Assembly: GCA_944386495.1 (NCBI GenBank) | Contig: CALXBE010000008.1 | Coordinates: 18,302-82,301 of the forward strand | DNA length: 64,000 nt | Direction: 5' to 3' | Source of the DNA: an uncultured Gemmiger sp. | Lineage (GTDB): Bacteria > Bacillota > Clostridia > Oscillospirales > Ruminococcaceae | In this document: positions 49,374-59,082 of the stretch, piece after piece | Layout of the letters: every line of letters begins with the position of its first letter | Numbering within the stretch: position 1 is the first letter of the stretch | Notes under the pieces: model-generated | The model's input: only the letters and a program-made list of their open reading frames with translations | Databases searched by the model: none | Told to the model about the DNA's origin: nothing | Translations under genes and position numbers: made by a program

Positions 49374-49733
49374 ATGACGGAATTCAAGGCAGGCTCGGCA
49401 GAAGCCCGGTTTGCAGACCTGATTTGGGCAAATGAACCCATCAGCTCAGGGCAGCTGGCCAAACTGGGAGCCCAGGAATTTGAATGGAAAAAGACTACTT
49501 CCTTTACGGTGCTAAAGCGGCTCTGTGACCGGGGAATCTTTCAGAACCAAAACGGAACTGTGACCTCCCTGATTCCCCGGGAAGAGTACTACGCCCGGCA
49601 GTCCAGACAGTATGTGGAGGAAACCTTCGGAGGTTCCCTGCCGGCTTTCCTGGCTGCTTTCGGGAGCAGGCAGAAGCTGTCCGATGGGGAAGTGGAGGAA
49701 CTGAAACAACTCATTGAGAATATGAGGGGGTGA
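49374..49733 (+). CDS. blaI: BlaI/MecI/CopY family repressor
   Basis: A 119-residue winged-helix repressor. The DNA-binding half runs from AEARFADLIWANEPISSGQL to KKTTSFTVLKRLCDRGIF, with the Thr-Thr segment of the recognition helix; the C-terminal helices dimerise and hold the cleavable region. The ATG at 49374 has GGAGGCGG upstream. It is followed after 5 bases by blaR1, so signal-driven cleavage of this repressor is the expected mode. The two operator dyads fit autorepression. Confidence 0.9.
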   Translation: MTEFKAGSAEARFADLIWANEPISSGQLAKLGAQEFEWKKTTSFTVLKRLCDRGIFQNQNGTVTSLIPREEYYARQSRQYVEETFGGSLPAFLAAFGSRQKLSDGEVEELKQLIENMRG

Positions 49734-49738
49734 GGGAA

Positions 49739-52519
49739 ATGTTAGGGGATACCTTTGTACGGATTCTGGAAATGAGCGGGAAGGGAAGTCTGGTCATTCT
49801 GGGAGTGCTGCTGGCCCGGCTGGCATTGAAACGGGCCCCGAAAATCTTCTCCTACCTTCTCTGGGGAGTGGTGCTCCTCCGGCTTCTCTGTCCTTTCACC
49901 CTGGAAGCGCCGGTGAGCATTCTTCCCCGCACCGATTCCATCGCCCAGGAATACACCCTGGCGGACCAGCCCATCTCCCCGGCAGGGGCGGGAATAGCGG
50001 TATACCGGGCGGTGGGGGACGCAATGAATGGCGGCCTGGGAGTGCAGCATATCCCTACCACCCAGACCACCCCGGAGGGAAATACCCACTATGTCACCTC
50101 CTCCTGGTGGGAGGTTTGGGTCCTGGCGGGCCAGTATCTCTGGGCAGTGGGAGCGGCGGGAATGGCTCTTTACAGCCTGACCGCCCTTTGGCGGCTGAAA
50201 AAACGGCTGCGGGTCTCCATCCCTTTGGAGACAAATGTTTACCTGGCGGATGATATTCCCGGCCCCTTTGTCCTGGGATTGATTAGCCCCCGCATTTATC
50301 TGCCTCCGGGGCTTTCTGCCCGGGAGCAGGAGTATGTCCTTCTCCACGAACGGCACCATATCCGCCGGGGCGACCCGGTCTTCAAGGCGCTGGCCTATCT
50401 GGCCCTTATCCTGCATTGGTTCAATCCACTGGTCTGGCTGGCTTTTCACCTGGCTTCCCAGGATATGGAGATGAGCTGTGACGAGGCGGTGATTCGGAAC
50501 CTGGCTCCCCAGGCCCGAGGAAACTATGCCGCCACCCTGCTCTCCTTTGCCACTGGCCGCCGTACTTTGGTGGGGGTGCCCCTGGCCTTTGGAGAGGGGG
50601 ATCCCAAGGGAAGGATCAAGAACCTGAGCCGGTGGAAGCGGCCGACCACCTGGGTACTGGTGGCAGCGGTGTTGGTCTGCGGCGGGGTGGCAGTGACCCT
50701 CCTCACTGATCCCCAGGGGACAGGAGCTCAAAGAATGGCACTTTTTCCAACTCAAAAGGACAGCCGCTCCCAGATTATTTCCTGGGAGGAAACCCAGAAA
50801 TACCTGGATCAGATCGTCCCTGCCATTGAGGAGGAAGGCCGGGAAGGAATTTATCACCCCCAGTTCCTGCCCCAGGAGCGGCAGTCGGCCCAATATGGCT
50901 TTTACAGTGTGCCCCAGTATCATGGCAACGGATTTACCGTTACCCTGAATCTTATCACGGTCTTTGACGGGGAGGAAGAAGCTCCTCTGCTGGCCTGGGT
51001 GGAGGACACCCCCGGACAGCTGGAAGAGTACATCATTACCCCTTACGCTTATATAGGATTGGACGGGGAACCCTTTACCTTCTCCCAGGATGATCAACAG
51101 CTGGTGATAGGGGTGTCCTATTCGGTCAACATTCCACAAGGCCGGGTGGGGGAGGAGTGGCTTACCGCGGTGGGTTATACCCTCCACGGAGACGGGTATT
51201 ACACCGCCACCGCTCAGATCATCAGCTATCCGGATTCCCTTTTTATTCTTCCGGAGGATTACGATACCCTTACCATCACAGCCGACTTCTCCGGTTACCT
51301 GGAGGAGGGGGTGGAGATACAGAGCGCCCCTGCTCCCTATGTGGCCGTTTCTCCCCAGGGGAAAGTCACCTTCCGGGACAGCACATCCCTGGATAACGGC
51401 AAAATTGCCTACACCTACCGGGTGGAGGGGGATGCCCGGAACTTTACCATGGCGCCTGCGCCTATAATTCTTCAACGGGATACTCAGCCGGGCAGACTGC
51501 CGGCAGAGGAAGGAGGGCAGGCAGAGAGCATTTTCCGGGTGGAAGAAATCATGGTGCAGGAATCTCAGGAGGAAAACAGCCCCTGGGAAATCGCAGTGAA
51601 AATCGTTTCCGAACAGGGAGAATATCCTGCCGCCATGACCCTGGTTACAGAGGAGGGCACCCTCCCCGGCAGCGCTGTATTGAGCACCGCAGGCCCTGCA
51701 AGCTCTGCTCTCTATACCTATCCCGGAGGCAATACCCGGGAGGAAACCCAGGAAATGCTGAAGGATGCAGCCCTGTCTTGGCAGGGACTGTGCTGGAGGG
51801 TCACCCCGGACTGGGGCATCTATACCACCCTGGAAGGAATCCCGCTGGGACAGATGGAGGTGGAAGCCGTCTATAACGGAGTGACCATATGGGGCACCTC
51901 GGTTGGAAATACCATCACCATCCAGGCAGATTACAGCCGCTATTGCGAGGACCCGGAAAATCTGCAATGGGTGGGGGAGCTTTTCCTCACCGGTGGCCAG
52001 GCAGGAGGACAGTCCCTGGAACTGCTGCGGAAGGATACACAGGGCACCACGGTTACCTATTATTACGGAGCAGACCAAGTTTCCGGGCAGCTGTACCTGA
52101 GGCCTCAAATCATATCCGTAGTTCGGGAACAGCAGCCGCAGACGGTCCCCCTGGCGGAGGGACAGCAGGGGCAGGCGCCCTTCCGGTTTGCCCGAATTTC
52201 TCGGGAAGAAAGCGGGAAAGCAGGGGAGGAAAAAATCTGTCTGCTTCGGGTGGAGTGTACTTCTGACGGTTGGAAATATCCTCTCTTTCCCGTCCTGAAC
52301 ATAGGAGAGAATCAAATCCCGGGAGCGGGGTCCTCCTCCGTAAGCAGTCTGGAAGGCCCGCAGAAATATACCTTCGAGTTTAAAATTCCTCTGGATGTGT
52401 GGGAGGATAACCAGGGGAAAAATATCACCATGACCTATTCTCAACTGCTGGAATACATCACAGTAAAGGAGAATGTTTACACCTGTGGGGAGGGAATCCC
52501 CATCACCCTGGCAGGGTAA
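49739..52519 (+). CDS. blaR1: BlaR1-like M56 sensor protease with large duplicated extracellular region
   Basis: A 926-residue membrane metalloprotease sensor. The N-terminal part has several helices and the M56 zinc motif His203-Glu204-Arg-His-His207 (LLHERHHIRRGD), with the further ligand Glu in EMSCDEAVIRN. A last helix lies near 305-325. About 600 residues outside follow. This region shows no penicillin-binding sensor motifs (no SxxK or KTG seen). It contains two related beta-rich modules (about 505-700 and 723-915). The ATG at 49739 is preferred to a GTG three codons earlier. The ligand is probably not a beta-lactam; the family resemblance is in the protease part only. Confidence 0.85.
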   Translation: MLGDTFVRILEMSGKGSLVILGVLLARLALKRAPKIFSYLLWGVVLLRLLCPFTLEAPVSILPRTDSIAQEYTLADQPISPAGAGIAVYRAVGDAMNGGLGVQHIPTTQTTPEGNTHYVTSSWWEVWVLAGQYLWAVGAAGMALYSLTALWRLKKRLRVSIPLETNVYLADDIPGPFVLGLISPRIYLPPGLSAREQEYVLLHERHHIRRGDPVFKALAYLALILHWFNPLVWLAFHLASQDMEMSCDEAVIRNLAPQARGNYAATLLSFATGRRTLVGVPLAFGEGDPKGRIKNLSRWKRPTTWVLVAAVLVCGGVAVTLLTDPQGTGAQRMALFPTQKDSRSQIISWEETQKYLDQIVPAIEEEGREGIYHPQFLPQERQSAQYGFYSVPQYHGNGFTVTLNLITVFDGEEEAPLLAWVEDTPGQLEEYIITPYAYIGLDGEPFTFSQDDQQLVIGVSYSVNIPQGRVGEEWLTAVGYTLHGDGYYTATAQIISYPDSLFILPEDYDTLTITADFSGYLEEGVEIQSAPAPYVAVSPQGKVTFRDSTSLDNGKIAYTYRVEGDARNFTMAPAPIILQRDTQPGRLPAEEGGQAESIFRVEEIMVQESQEENSPWEIAVKIVSEQGEYPAAMTLVTEEGTLPGSAVLSTAGPASSALYTYPGGNTREETQEMLKDAALSWQGLCWRVTPDWGIYTTLEGIPLGQMEVEAVYNGVTIWGTSVGNTITIQADYSRYCEDPENLQWVGELFLTGGQAGGQSLELLRKDTQGTTVTYYYGADQVSGQLYLRPQIISVVREQQPQTVPLAEGQQGQAPFRFARISREESGKAGEEKICLLRVECTSDGWKYPLFPVLNIGENQIPGAGSSSVSSLEGPQKYTFEFKIPLDVWEDNQGKNITMTYSQLLEYITVKENVYTCGEGIPITLAG

Positions 52520-52531
52520 AAAATAATTTCG

Positions 52532-52558
52532 GCCGCAGCCCGAAGGCTGCGGCTTTTT
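52532..52558 (+). terminator. Terminator of blaI-blaR1
   Basis: A perfect 9-bp G+C-rich stem (52532-52540 with 52545-52553), loop CGAA, followed by TTTTT. Confidence 0.92.
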
Positions 52559-52583
52559 CGCTCTTCAAGAGCCTACTAATTCG

Positions 52584-52612
52584 TTGCTCCTTTCCATAAA
52601 ATGTGCTATACT
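52584..52612 (+). promoter_or_regulatory. Promoter of the CDF transporter gene
   Basis: TTGCTC (52584-52589), 17-base spacer, TATACT (52607-52612) with an extended TGC just before the -10. Confidence 0.75.
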
Positions 52613-52639
52613 TATCAAATACCCGGGAGGAAATGTCAC

Positions 52640-53812
52640 ATGGTAGAATTCTTAGTCAAGCGGTTTATCCCCAACTGGGAAAAAACGGCTGATCCCCAGG
52701 TCCGCACCGCCTACGGGCGGCTGGCAGGAATGGTGGGGATTTTCTGTAACCTGCTTTTGTTTGCCGGAAAGTTTCTGGCCGGCACCATCTTTGGAAGCGT
52801 GGCAGTAACTGCGGATGCTGTCAACAACCTGTCCGATGCTTCCAGCAATATTGTCTCGATTTTAGGCTTCTGGCTGGGCAGCCGCCCGGCGGACCACGAC
52901 CATCCCTTCGGTCACGCCCGGTATGAGTATCTGGCTGGGCTGGCTGTAAGCGTTATGATTCTGGTCATCGGCCTGGAACTGGCACTGGAAAGCCTGAAAA
53001 AACTCATTACCCCCACCCCGGTGGCCTTCAGCTGGCTCACCATCGGTGTCCTGATTGCTTCCATTCTGGTAAAGCTCTGGATGGCGCTTTTCAATAAGCG
53101 GCTGGGCAAGGCCATTCATTCCGATACCCTTATGGCCACTGCGGCGGACAGCCGGAACGATGTCCTCTCCACCGCCGGAGTGCTGGTGGCAGTGATTCTG
53201 ACCCGGCTCACCGGCTTTGACCGAATTGACGGATGCATGGGTCTGGCTGTAGCTGCCTTTATTCTCATCAGCGGCTGGGGCCTGGTACAGGATACCCTGT
53301 CCCCTCTGCTGGGAAAGAAACCGGATCCGGAACTGGTGAACCACATCCGGGATAAGATTCTGGGGTATGACGGGGTGCTGGGAATCCATGACCTGATGGT
53401 CCATGATTACGGCCCCGGCCAGCAGTTTGCCAGCGTACATGTGGAAGTCCCCGCTGACCAGAATGTGCTGGACTGCCATGACATGATCGACAATATTGAA
53501 AAGGACTTCCAGGAGCAGGACCATCTGCTTCTTACCATCCACTACGATCCCATTGTCACCAACGACCCCAAGGTCAACCAGCTGAAGGGAATCCTTCTGA
53601 TGGCGGCTCAGGAGATAGACGGACGCATCACCATCCACGACCTGCGGATCGTGCCGGGAGTCAGCCATACCAATGTGGTGTTTGACTGTGTTCTCCCGGA
53701 CCAGCCCCAGATGGAGGAGGAAGAGATCCGCAGCCGCCTTACCCAGGCGGTGCAGAAGGAATTTCCTACTTACCGGTGTGTCATTACCCTGGAACGGGAT
53801 TTTGCGCAGTGA
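52640..53812 (+). CDS. Cation diffusion facilitator metal exporter
   Basis: A 390-residue CDF transporter exporting divalent metals by proton antiport. Six helices are visible; the metal site is formed by DAVNNLSDAS in helix 2 and AADSRNDVLS in helix 5. HDHPFGHARYE follows helix 2, as in the Fe/Zn/Mn group. The C-terminal dimerisation domain is longer than usual, apparently with a second half (to residue 390). The ATG at 52640 has GGGAGG upstream. Zn, Mn or Fe specificity cannot be fixed by eye. Confidence 0.9.
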   Translation: MVEFLVKRFIPNWEKTADPQVRTAYGRLAGMVGIFCNLLLFAGKFLAGTIFGSVAVTADAVNNLSDASSNIVSILGFWLGSRPADHDHPFGHARYEYLAGLAVSVMILVIGLELALESLKKLITPTPVAFSWLTIGVLIASILVKLWMALFNKRLGKAIHSDTLMATAADSRNDVLSTAGVLVAVILTRLTGFDRIDGCMGLAVAAFILISGWGLVQDTLSPLLGKKPDPELVNHIRDKILGYDGVLGIHDLMVHDYGPGQQFASVHVEVPADQNVLDCHDMIDNIEKDFQEQDHLLLTIHYDPIVTNDPKVNQLKGILLMAAQEIDGRITIHDLRIVPGVSHTNVVFDCVLPDQPQMEEEEIRSRLTQAVQKEFPTYRCVITLERDFAQ

Positions 53813-53836
53813 TGAAAAAAGGACAGTGACTTACCT

Positions 53837-55021
53837 ATGATCAATCAGGAATATAAAGCAATGCTGGGCGCCAAGTCGGTGATCCGGGAAATGTTTATGT
53901 ACGGGAAGGAGCGGGCGGCCCAGATCGGATACGAAAATGTCTTCGATTACAGCCTGGGAAACCCCAGCGTGCCCTGCCCGCCCCAGTTTACCCAGGCCAT
54001 GGTGGACCTGCTCCAGAATTCCGAGCCGGTCGCCCTCCATGGCTACTGTCCCAGTCAGGGAGACCCCACCTTCCGCAGTGCGGTGGCCCAGAGTATCTCC
54101 CACCGGTTTGGTCTGCCCTATGAGCAGAAGCATATTTTCCCCACCACCGGGGCGGCAGGAGCCATTGCCCACGCCATCCGGGCAGTGACCACTCCGGGGG
54201 ATGAGGTGATTACCTTTGCCCCCTTCTTCCCGGAGTATATCCATTATGTGAATAAGACCGGGGCTGACCTTAAGGTGGTTCCCCCCGATACCGAGGACTT
54301 CCAAATCAACTTTGATGCCCTGGAAACCTTCCTGAATCCTTCGGTCAAGGCGGTCCTCATCAATACCCCCAACAACCCCACCGGAGCAGTGTACACCGCC
54401 CGGACCCTGGAACGGCTGGCCGGCCTGCTGACCCAAAAGAGCAGGGAATACGGCCACACCATTTTTCTGGTGTCCGACGAGCCTTACCGGGAAATCGTTT
54501 TTGCAGGGGCCGAGCATCCCTACCCGGCGGCATTCTATCCCAATACCCTGACCTGTTACAGCTTCAGCAAATCCCTCAGCCTGCCGGGAGAGCGGCTGGG
54601 ATATGTGGCGGTGCATCCTCAGTGTGAGGAGGGGGATATCCTGGTGGATGTGATGGCTCAGATCAGCCGGGGGATCGGTCACAACTGCCCTCCCAGCATT
54701 ATCCAGCTGGCCTGCGCCCGCTGCCTGGAAGTGACCAGCGACCTGTCTGTCTACGAGACCAACATGAACCTGCTTTACAATAAGCTGACCGAGCTGGGGT
54801 TTGCGGTGAAGAAGCCGGGCGGAACCTTCTACATCTTCCCCAAAGCCCTGGAGGAGGACAGCATCGCTTTCTGTGAGCGGGCCAAGCAGTTTGACCTGCT
54901 TCTGGTCCCTGCCGACAGCTTCGGATGCCCCGGTTACTTCCGGATGGCTTACTGCATTGATACCGATAAGGTCCGCCGCAGCCTGCCTGCTCTGGAAGCC
55001 CTGGCGGCCAGCTACCGGTAA
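53837..55021 (+). CDS. PLP-dependent class I/II aminotransferase
   Basis: A 394-residue fold-type I aminotransferase. The PLP lysine lies in YSFSKSLSLPGERLGY; NTPNNPTGAVY and SDEPYRE are the Asn and Asp cofactor motifs; the final Arg region FRMAYCIDTD binds the carboxylate. It is closest in look to AspB/AspC-type enzymes of Firmicutes; the substrate is not assigned. AAGGACAG is a modest ribosome site. It begins 24 bases after the CDF gene. Confidence 0.88.
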   Translation: MINQEYKAMLGAKSVIREMFMYGKERAAQIGYENVFDYSLGNPSVPCPPQFTQAMVDLLQNSEPVALHGYCPSQGDPTFRSAVAQSISHRFGLPYEQKHIFPTTGAAGAIAHAIRAVTTPGDEVITFAPFFPEYIHYVNKTGADLKVVPPDTEDFQINFDALETFLNPSVKAVLINTPNNPTGAVYTARTLERLAGLLTQKSREYGHTIFLVSDEPYREIVFAGAEHPYPAAFYPNTLTCYSFSKSLSLPGERLGYVAVHPQCEEGDILVDVMAQISRGIGHNCPPSIIQLACARCLEVTSDLSVYETNMNLLYNKLTELGFAVKKPGGTFYIFPKALEEDSIAFCERAKQFDLLLVPADSFGCPGYFRMAYCIDTDKVRRSLPALEALAASYR

Positions 55022-55035
55022 AGGGGGAGAGTGCC

Positions 55036-55653
55036 ATGGGACATGTACCCCAAAGCCCCACGGCAGGGCTGGAACTGGAATTGTTTGCCCCGGCCCTGGG
55101 GGCGGCTCTCTGCCCCAGTGAGGAATACGATGTAAGCCGGTGGCTCTATGTGCCCAACCATTACGGGGAATACCGGTATATTCTGGGCACCCGGGGAAAA
55201 AATCCCCTCATCTGTATCGGAATCAACCCCAGCACTGCTGCCCCGGACCACCTGGACAACACCCTGAAATCGGTGGAACGGATTGCGCTGGCCAACGGTT
55301 TTGACAGCTTCATTATGTTCAATGTCTATCCTCAGCGGGCCACCCGGCCCCAGGATATGGAGCGGGAGTGCAATGCGGCTCTCCATGCCCAGAACATGGA
55401 AGCCTTCGATTATATCTGCGGCCTGTCTGACCATCCCACTGTCTGGGCAGCCTGGGGGGCCATCATTGAACAGCGGTCCTACCTGAAAGACTGTCTGCGG
55501 GAGATGATTGCCATAGGCCAGACCCACGGGGCAACCTGGGTAAAGGCGGGAGCGGTGAGCAAGAAAGGTCATCCGCACCATCCCCTTTACCTGAAAAAAG
55601 ACACCCCTGTGGAACCATTTGATGTATCAGGGTATCTGGATACCCTGGAATAA
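55036..55653 (+). CDS. DUF1643 protein
   Basis: A 205-residue protein of the DUF1643 family, recognised by [23 protein letters not shown]-like phrasing ([18 protein letters not shown]) and FNVYPQRAT. The function is unknown; family members are often in mobile or accessory loci and resemble nucleotide-binding folds. GGGGGAGAG precedes the ATG, 14 bases after the aminotransferase gene. It is likely co-transcribed with its neighbours. Confidence 0.88.
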   Translation: MGHVPQSPTAGLELELFAPALGAALCPSEEYDVSRWLYVPNHYGEYRYILGTRGKNPLICIGINPSTAAPDHLDNTLKSVERIALANGFDSFIMFNVYPQRATRPQDMERECNAALHAQNMEAFDYICGLSDHPTVWAAWGAIIEQRSYLKDCLREMIAIGQTHGATWVKAGAVSKKGHPHHPLYLKKDTPVEPFDVSGYLDTLE

Positions 55654-55675
55654 AAACCGGAAAGGAGAATCACTT

Positions 55676-56458
55676 ATGGGAGCAACTGTCTATTCCAACG
55701 AACTGGAATTCCACCTGAAAATCAAGAAAGGGGATGTAGGCCGGTATGTCATTCTGCCCGGGGACCCGGGCCGGTGCGAGAGAATCGCCGCAACCTGGGA
55801 TGATGCCCATTTTGTGGTCTCCAACCGGGAATATACCATCTACACCGGACACCTGAACGGGGTGGAGGTGAGCGTATGCTCTACTGGTATCGGCGGCCCC
55901 AGCGCCAGCATTGCCATGGAGGAGCTGATCCACTGCGGCGCAGACACCTTTATCCGGGTGGGAACTTCCGGCGGTATGGCGGTGGATGTTATGGGGGGAG
56001 ACATGGTGGTGGCCACCGGAGCCATCCGGATGGAGGGCACCAGCAAGGAATACGCCCCCATTGAGTTCCCCGCCGTGGCGGACTACCAGGTGGTAAACGC
56101 TCTGGTGGAGGCTGCCCGGAAAGGCGGACACCGCTGCCATGTAGGAGTGGTCCAGTGCAAGGATGCTTTCTATGGCCAGCATAACCCTGACGGAATGCCG
56201 GTGGGATATGAGCTGAAAGATAAGTGGGATGCCTGGGTCAAGCTGGGCACCAAGTGCAGCGAGATGGAATCTGCCGCCCTCTTTACGGTGGCAGCCGCCC
56301 GGAATGTACGGGCCGGGGCCATCCTCACCGTCTTTGCCAACCAGACCCGGCGGGCTCTGGGCCTTCCCGATCCTCAGGATTACAACCTGGACGATGTGCT
56401 CCAGGTAACAGCGGCAGCCCTGCGAATCCTCATTGAGCAGGACAAGGCTCAGGCATAA
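55676..56458 (+). CDS. udp: Uridine phosphorylase
   Basis: A 260-residue nucleoside phosphorylase releasing uracil and ribose 1-phosphate. Motifs: phosphate-binding [13 protein letters not shown] and [14 protein letters not shown], substrate region FIRVGTSGG, and [14 protein letters not shown] with the catalytic Glu-Met-Glu. The Udp subfamily fits better than purine phosphorylases because of [14 protein letters not shown] 55676 has AAAGGAGA upstream. It is the last gene of its cluster. Confidence 0.92.
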   Translation: MGATVYSNELEFHLKIKKGDVGRYVILPGDPGRCERIAATWDDAHFVVSNREYTIYTGHLNGVEVSVCSTGIGGPSASIAMEELIHCGADTFIRVGTSGGMAVDVMGGDMVVATGAIRMEGTSKEYAPIEFPAVADYQVVNALVEAARKGGHRCHVGVVQCKDAFYGQHNPDGMPVGYELKDKWDAWVKLGTKCSEMESAALFTVAAARNVRAGAILTVFANQTRRALGLPDPQDYNLDDVLQVTAAALRILIEQDKAQA

Positions 56459-56473
56459 CCCTATAGAAACACC

Positions 56474-56515
56474 AAGCCCCGCAGAGGTTTCTCTGCGGGG
56501 CTTTCTGCTTTTATT
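56474..56515. terminator. Terminator between convergent udp and hemW
   Basis: A perfect 13-bp stem (56474-56486 with 56491-56503), loop GTTT, followed by a T-rich run on the plus strand. It lies 7 bases from the hemW stop. Confidence 0.88.
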
Positions 56516-57581
56516 CCATGAGCTGGGTAAGGATGGTATTCTGGATGATCATTCCCCGGGGAGTGAGAGCCAGCACTCCGTTTTCCAGACGGGCATACCC
56601 CGCCTGAACACACTGCCTTAAAAAGGCCATCTGCCGGGAAGAAAACTCCATCCCGTACCGCTCCTTCAAAAGAGCCAAATCCAGCCCCTGGACCAGCCGG
56701 AGCCGGAGGATGATGTAATCCCATCCGCCGCAGATTCCGTCCTCTGTGGGGCAAACAGAACCCTCTATGAAGCTTTGGGTGGAGGAGGGCCAGTAAAACC
56801 GTTTCCCTCCCATGCAGCTGTGGGCGGCAGGACCAAGGCCCAGATAATCCTCACAGTTCCAGTAAATCAGGTTGTGCTGCCCCTCAAACCCGGGACGGGC
56901 AAAGTTGCTGATTTCATATTGATGGTACCCAAGGGCTTCCAGCTGAACCACCGCTTCCAGGTAGAAGTCGGCAGCCTGGTCCTCATCCGGAAGATGGGCG
57001 GGGGGCTTTCGTCCAAAGGCCGTTCCCGGTTCGATTTTCAGAAGATAGGCGGAAATGTGGGTGGCGCCGCCCTGAACGATCAGGTCCAGGGTCGCCTGGA
57101 ATTCTTCCCGGGTGTAGCCGGGAAGGGCCATCATAATGTCTCCGCTGATATTCTCAAACCCGGCGGCTCTGGCCCAGTCAAAACACTCCCGGGCCTGGGC
57201 GGCGGTGTGGAGCCGGCCCAGAACTTTTAGCTGGGAGTCATAGGCAGTCTGGACCCCGATGCTCAGCCGGTTTACGCCCGCTTCCCGGAAGCCTTTCAGA
57301 AGGGCGGGGGAGAGGGTCTCCGGATTAGCTTCCAGGGTGATTTCACTGCCGGGGAGGGGATTGGCCTTCTCGATCAAATCAGAAACCTGCCGGGGAGAGA
57401 GAAGGCTGGGGGTGCCGCCGCCCAGGTAAAGGGTGTGAGGGCGGGGCAGGTCCTCCATCTCCCGGAGAAGTGCCTGTACATATTCCTGAGGGACCTGCCG
57501 GCTGGCCCCCTGGCTGTAAAAGTCACAGTACCGGCACTTGGCGTGACAATAGGGAATGTGAATATAAAGGCCGAAAGCCAT
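56511..57581 (-). CDS. hemW: HemW-like radical SAM protein (heme chaperone family)
   Basis: A 356-residue radical SAM protein annotated historically as oxygen-independent coproporphyrinogen oxidase. It starts MAFGLYIHIPYCHAKCRYCD with the cluster Cys12, Cys16 and Cys19; GGGTPSLL and GVNRLSIGVQ are further SAM motifs. The HemN-type N-terminal extension is absent, so it belongs with HemW, a heme chaperone. The ATG at 57581 has AGGAG seven bases upstream; the open frame starts six codons earlier without a better site. Confidence 0.92.
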   Translation of the reverse strand: MAFGLYIHIPYCHAKCRYCDFYSQGASRQVPQEYVQALLREMEDLPRPHTLYLGGGTPSLLSPRQVSDLIEKANPLPGSEITLEANPETLSPALLKGFREAGVNRLSIGVQTAYDSQLKVLGRLHTAAQARECFDWARAAGFENISGDIMMALPGYTREEFQATLDLIVQGGATHISAYLLKIEPGTAFGRKPPAHLPDEDQAADFYLEAVVQLEALGYHQYEISNFARPGFEGQHNLIYWNCEDYLGLGPAAHSCMGGKRFYWPSSTQSFIEGSVCPTEDGICGGWDYIILRLRLVQGLDLALLKERYGMEFSSRQMAFLRQCVQAGYARLENGVLALTPRGMIIQNTILTQLME

Positions 57582-57717
57582 AACTGTCTCCTGCAACAAA
57601 AAAGTTTACATTTATTCTATGATTATATAATAGATTTTTGGAAAAAAACAGTGTATACTATTAACATCCGGTGAAAGAAGATTTTGCCGGTAGCCTGAAA
57701 TGATACGAGGTGTCTTT

Positions 57718-58422
57718 ATGAACGATCAATACGGCAATTTTTATTATCAGGAAAACCAGGGAACCGGTGTAAGCCAGTATATGGCCAAAACCTTTGCCTG
57801 GATGTTTTTGGGACTGCTCATTACCTTTGTCACCGCACTGCTCACCGCAGTGACCGGACTGTATGTCCCCCTGTTCTCTACCGGAATCATCTTTGCGCTC
57901 ACCATTCTGGAAGTGGTTCTGGTGGTGGTATTCAGCGCACGGATTCAAAGGATGTCCTTTGGAGGCGCCGCCAGCCTGCTGGCAGGATACTCCTTCATCA
58001 ATGGACTGGTGTTCAGCTGCTACTTCCTGGTGTATGACCTGGGAACCCTGGTCTTCGCCTTCCTGGCAGCGGCCCTCTACTTTGGTGTGATGGCTGTCTA
58101 TGGATATGTGACCCAGAAGGACCTGTCCAGCTGGGGCCCTCGCCTCTTCGGCGGCCTGGTGGCCATGCTTCTTGTAAGTGTGGTCATGCTGTTCATGGGC
58201 GGCGGTATGATGGAGCTGATTTACTGTGCTGTGGGCCTGATTATCTTTATGGCTTACACTGCCTATGATACCCAGAAAATCAAGGCAATGTACTATGCCA
58301 CCGGCGGTCAGGGCGAAATGGCTTCCAAGCTGAGCCTTATGGGCGCTCTGGAACTTTATCTGGACTTCATCAATATCTTCCTGTTCATCCTTCGGCTTCT
58401 GGCTCGGGCTAACAGGGACTAA
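57718..58422 (+). CDS. BAX inhibitor-1 family membrane protein
   Basis: A 234-residue protein with seven hydrophobic helices after a short polar N-terminus (MNDQYGNFYYQENQGTGVSQ). The family includes bacterial YetJ, a pH-sensitive calcium leak channel; the conserved Asp near the C-terminus is in AYDTQKIK. The TATACT at 57654-57659 is the likely -10 with a weak -35. The ATG at 57718 has GAGG seven bases before it; an ATG six codons upstream lacks a site. Confidence 0.88.
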   Translation: MNDQYGNFYYQENQGTGVSQYMAKTFAWMFLGLLITFVTALLTAVTGLYVPLFSTGIIFALTILEVVLVVVFSARIQRMSFGGAASLLAGYSFINGLVFSCYFLVYDLGTLVFAFLAAALYFGVMAVYGYVTQKDLSSWGPRLFGGLVAMLLVSVVMLFMGGGMMELIYCAVGLIIFMAYTAYDTQKIKAMYYATGGQGEMASKLSLMGALELYLDFINIFLFILRLLARANRD

Positions 58423-58436
58423 GTCTGACAAAGAGT

Positions 58437-58476
58437 AAGCCGGCAGAGAACAGTTATGTCCTCTGCCGGCTTTTTT
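58437..58476 (+). terminator. Terminator after the BAX inhibitor-1 gene
   Basis: AAGCCGGCAGAG (58437-58448) pairs perfectly with CTCTGCCGGCTT (58461-58472), 12-base loop, followed by a T-run. Confidence 0.9.
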
Positions 58477-58504
58477 TATATTTGAGGAGAAGGAGATAAA
58501 CAGT

Positions 58505-59029
58505 ATGGAATTTGTGGTACAAACTCACTATGACCAAAAGACTGCGTCCACCCTTGCAAAAGCCTTGAGAAAAACCGTGCGGAAAAAGAGGAGCCGCCGC
58601 TCCCGCTTTTTTGGATTCCTTATGTCAATACTCAGCTTTTTGCTGGCTTTTGTAAGCGAGGAAGGGCTGGGATTTCCTTCAAGCGGCCGTCAGTGGCTCA
58701 ATCTGGGAGTAGCACTGATGCTTCTGGCGGTGCTCCTTTGGGAGGACCAGATCAACGGATATTTTGTCAGGAAAAGAATACTCCCCGGTACCCAGGATGT
58801 GACTGCCACCTTTGAGAAGGAGCAGTTTGTCTCTTCCACTCAGGTAGGGAATTCTGCCTTTTTCTATGACAGGGTTCAGGAACTGGTGGACACAGGGGAA
58901 TATATTGTCTTTGTATTCAGCAAAAACCACGCCCAGGCCTATGATAAAAACGGAATCACCGGGGGAACCCCGGAAGAGTTTGCCGCCTTCCTGGAGGAGA
59001 CCACCGGAAAAAAGGTCATAAAAATCTGA
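58505..59029 (+). CDS. YcxB-like membrane protein
   Basis: A 174-residue protein with a basic N-terminal stretch (KKRSRRSR), two transmembrane helices (about residues 36-53 and 65-82) and a C-terminal YcxB-like domain that includes DRVQELVDTGEYIVFVFSKN. The function is unknown. GGAGAAGGAG lies before the ATG. It begins only about 30 bases after a strong terminator, so read-through or an unseen promoter must supply transcription. Confidence 0.82.
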   Translation: MEFVVQTHYDQKTASTLAKALRKTVRKKRSRRSRFFGFLMSILSFLLAFVSEEGLGFPSSGRQWLNLGVALMLLAVLLWEDQINGYFVRKRILPGTQDVTATFEKEQFVSSTQVGNSAFFYDRVQELVDTGEYIVFVFSKNHAQAYDKNGITGGTPEEFAAFLEETTGKKVIKI

Positions 59030-59042
59030 CATACATAAAAAG

Positions 59043-59074
59043 GAGCCGCCTCCCTTGGGAGACGGCTCTTTTTT
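59043..59074. terminator. Terminator between convergent ycxB-like and lepA genes
   Basis: GAGCCGCCTCCC (59043-59054) pairs with GGGAGACGGCTC (59057-59068), one mismatch, with T-run on the plus strand and T-rich flank on the minus strand. Confidence 0.85.
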
Positions 59075-59082
59075 GGTTGGTA

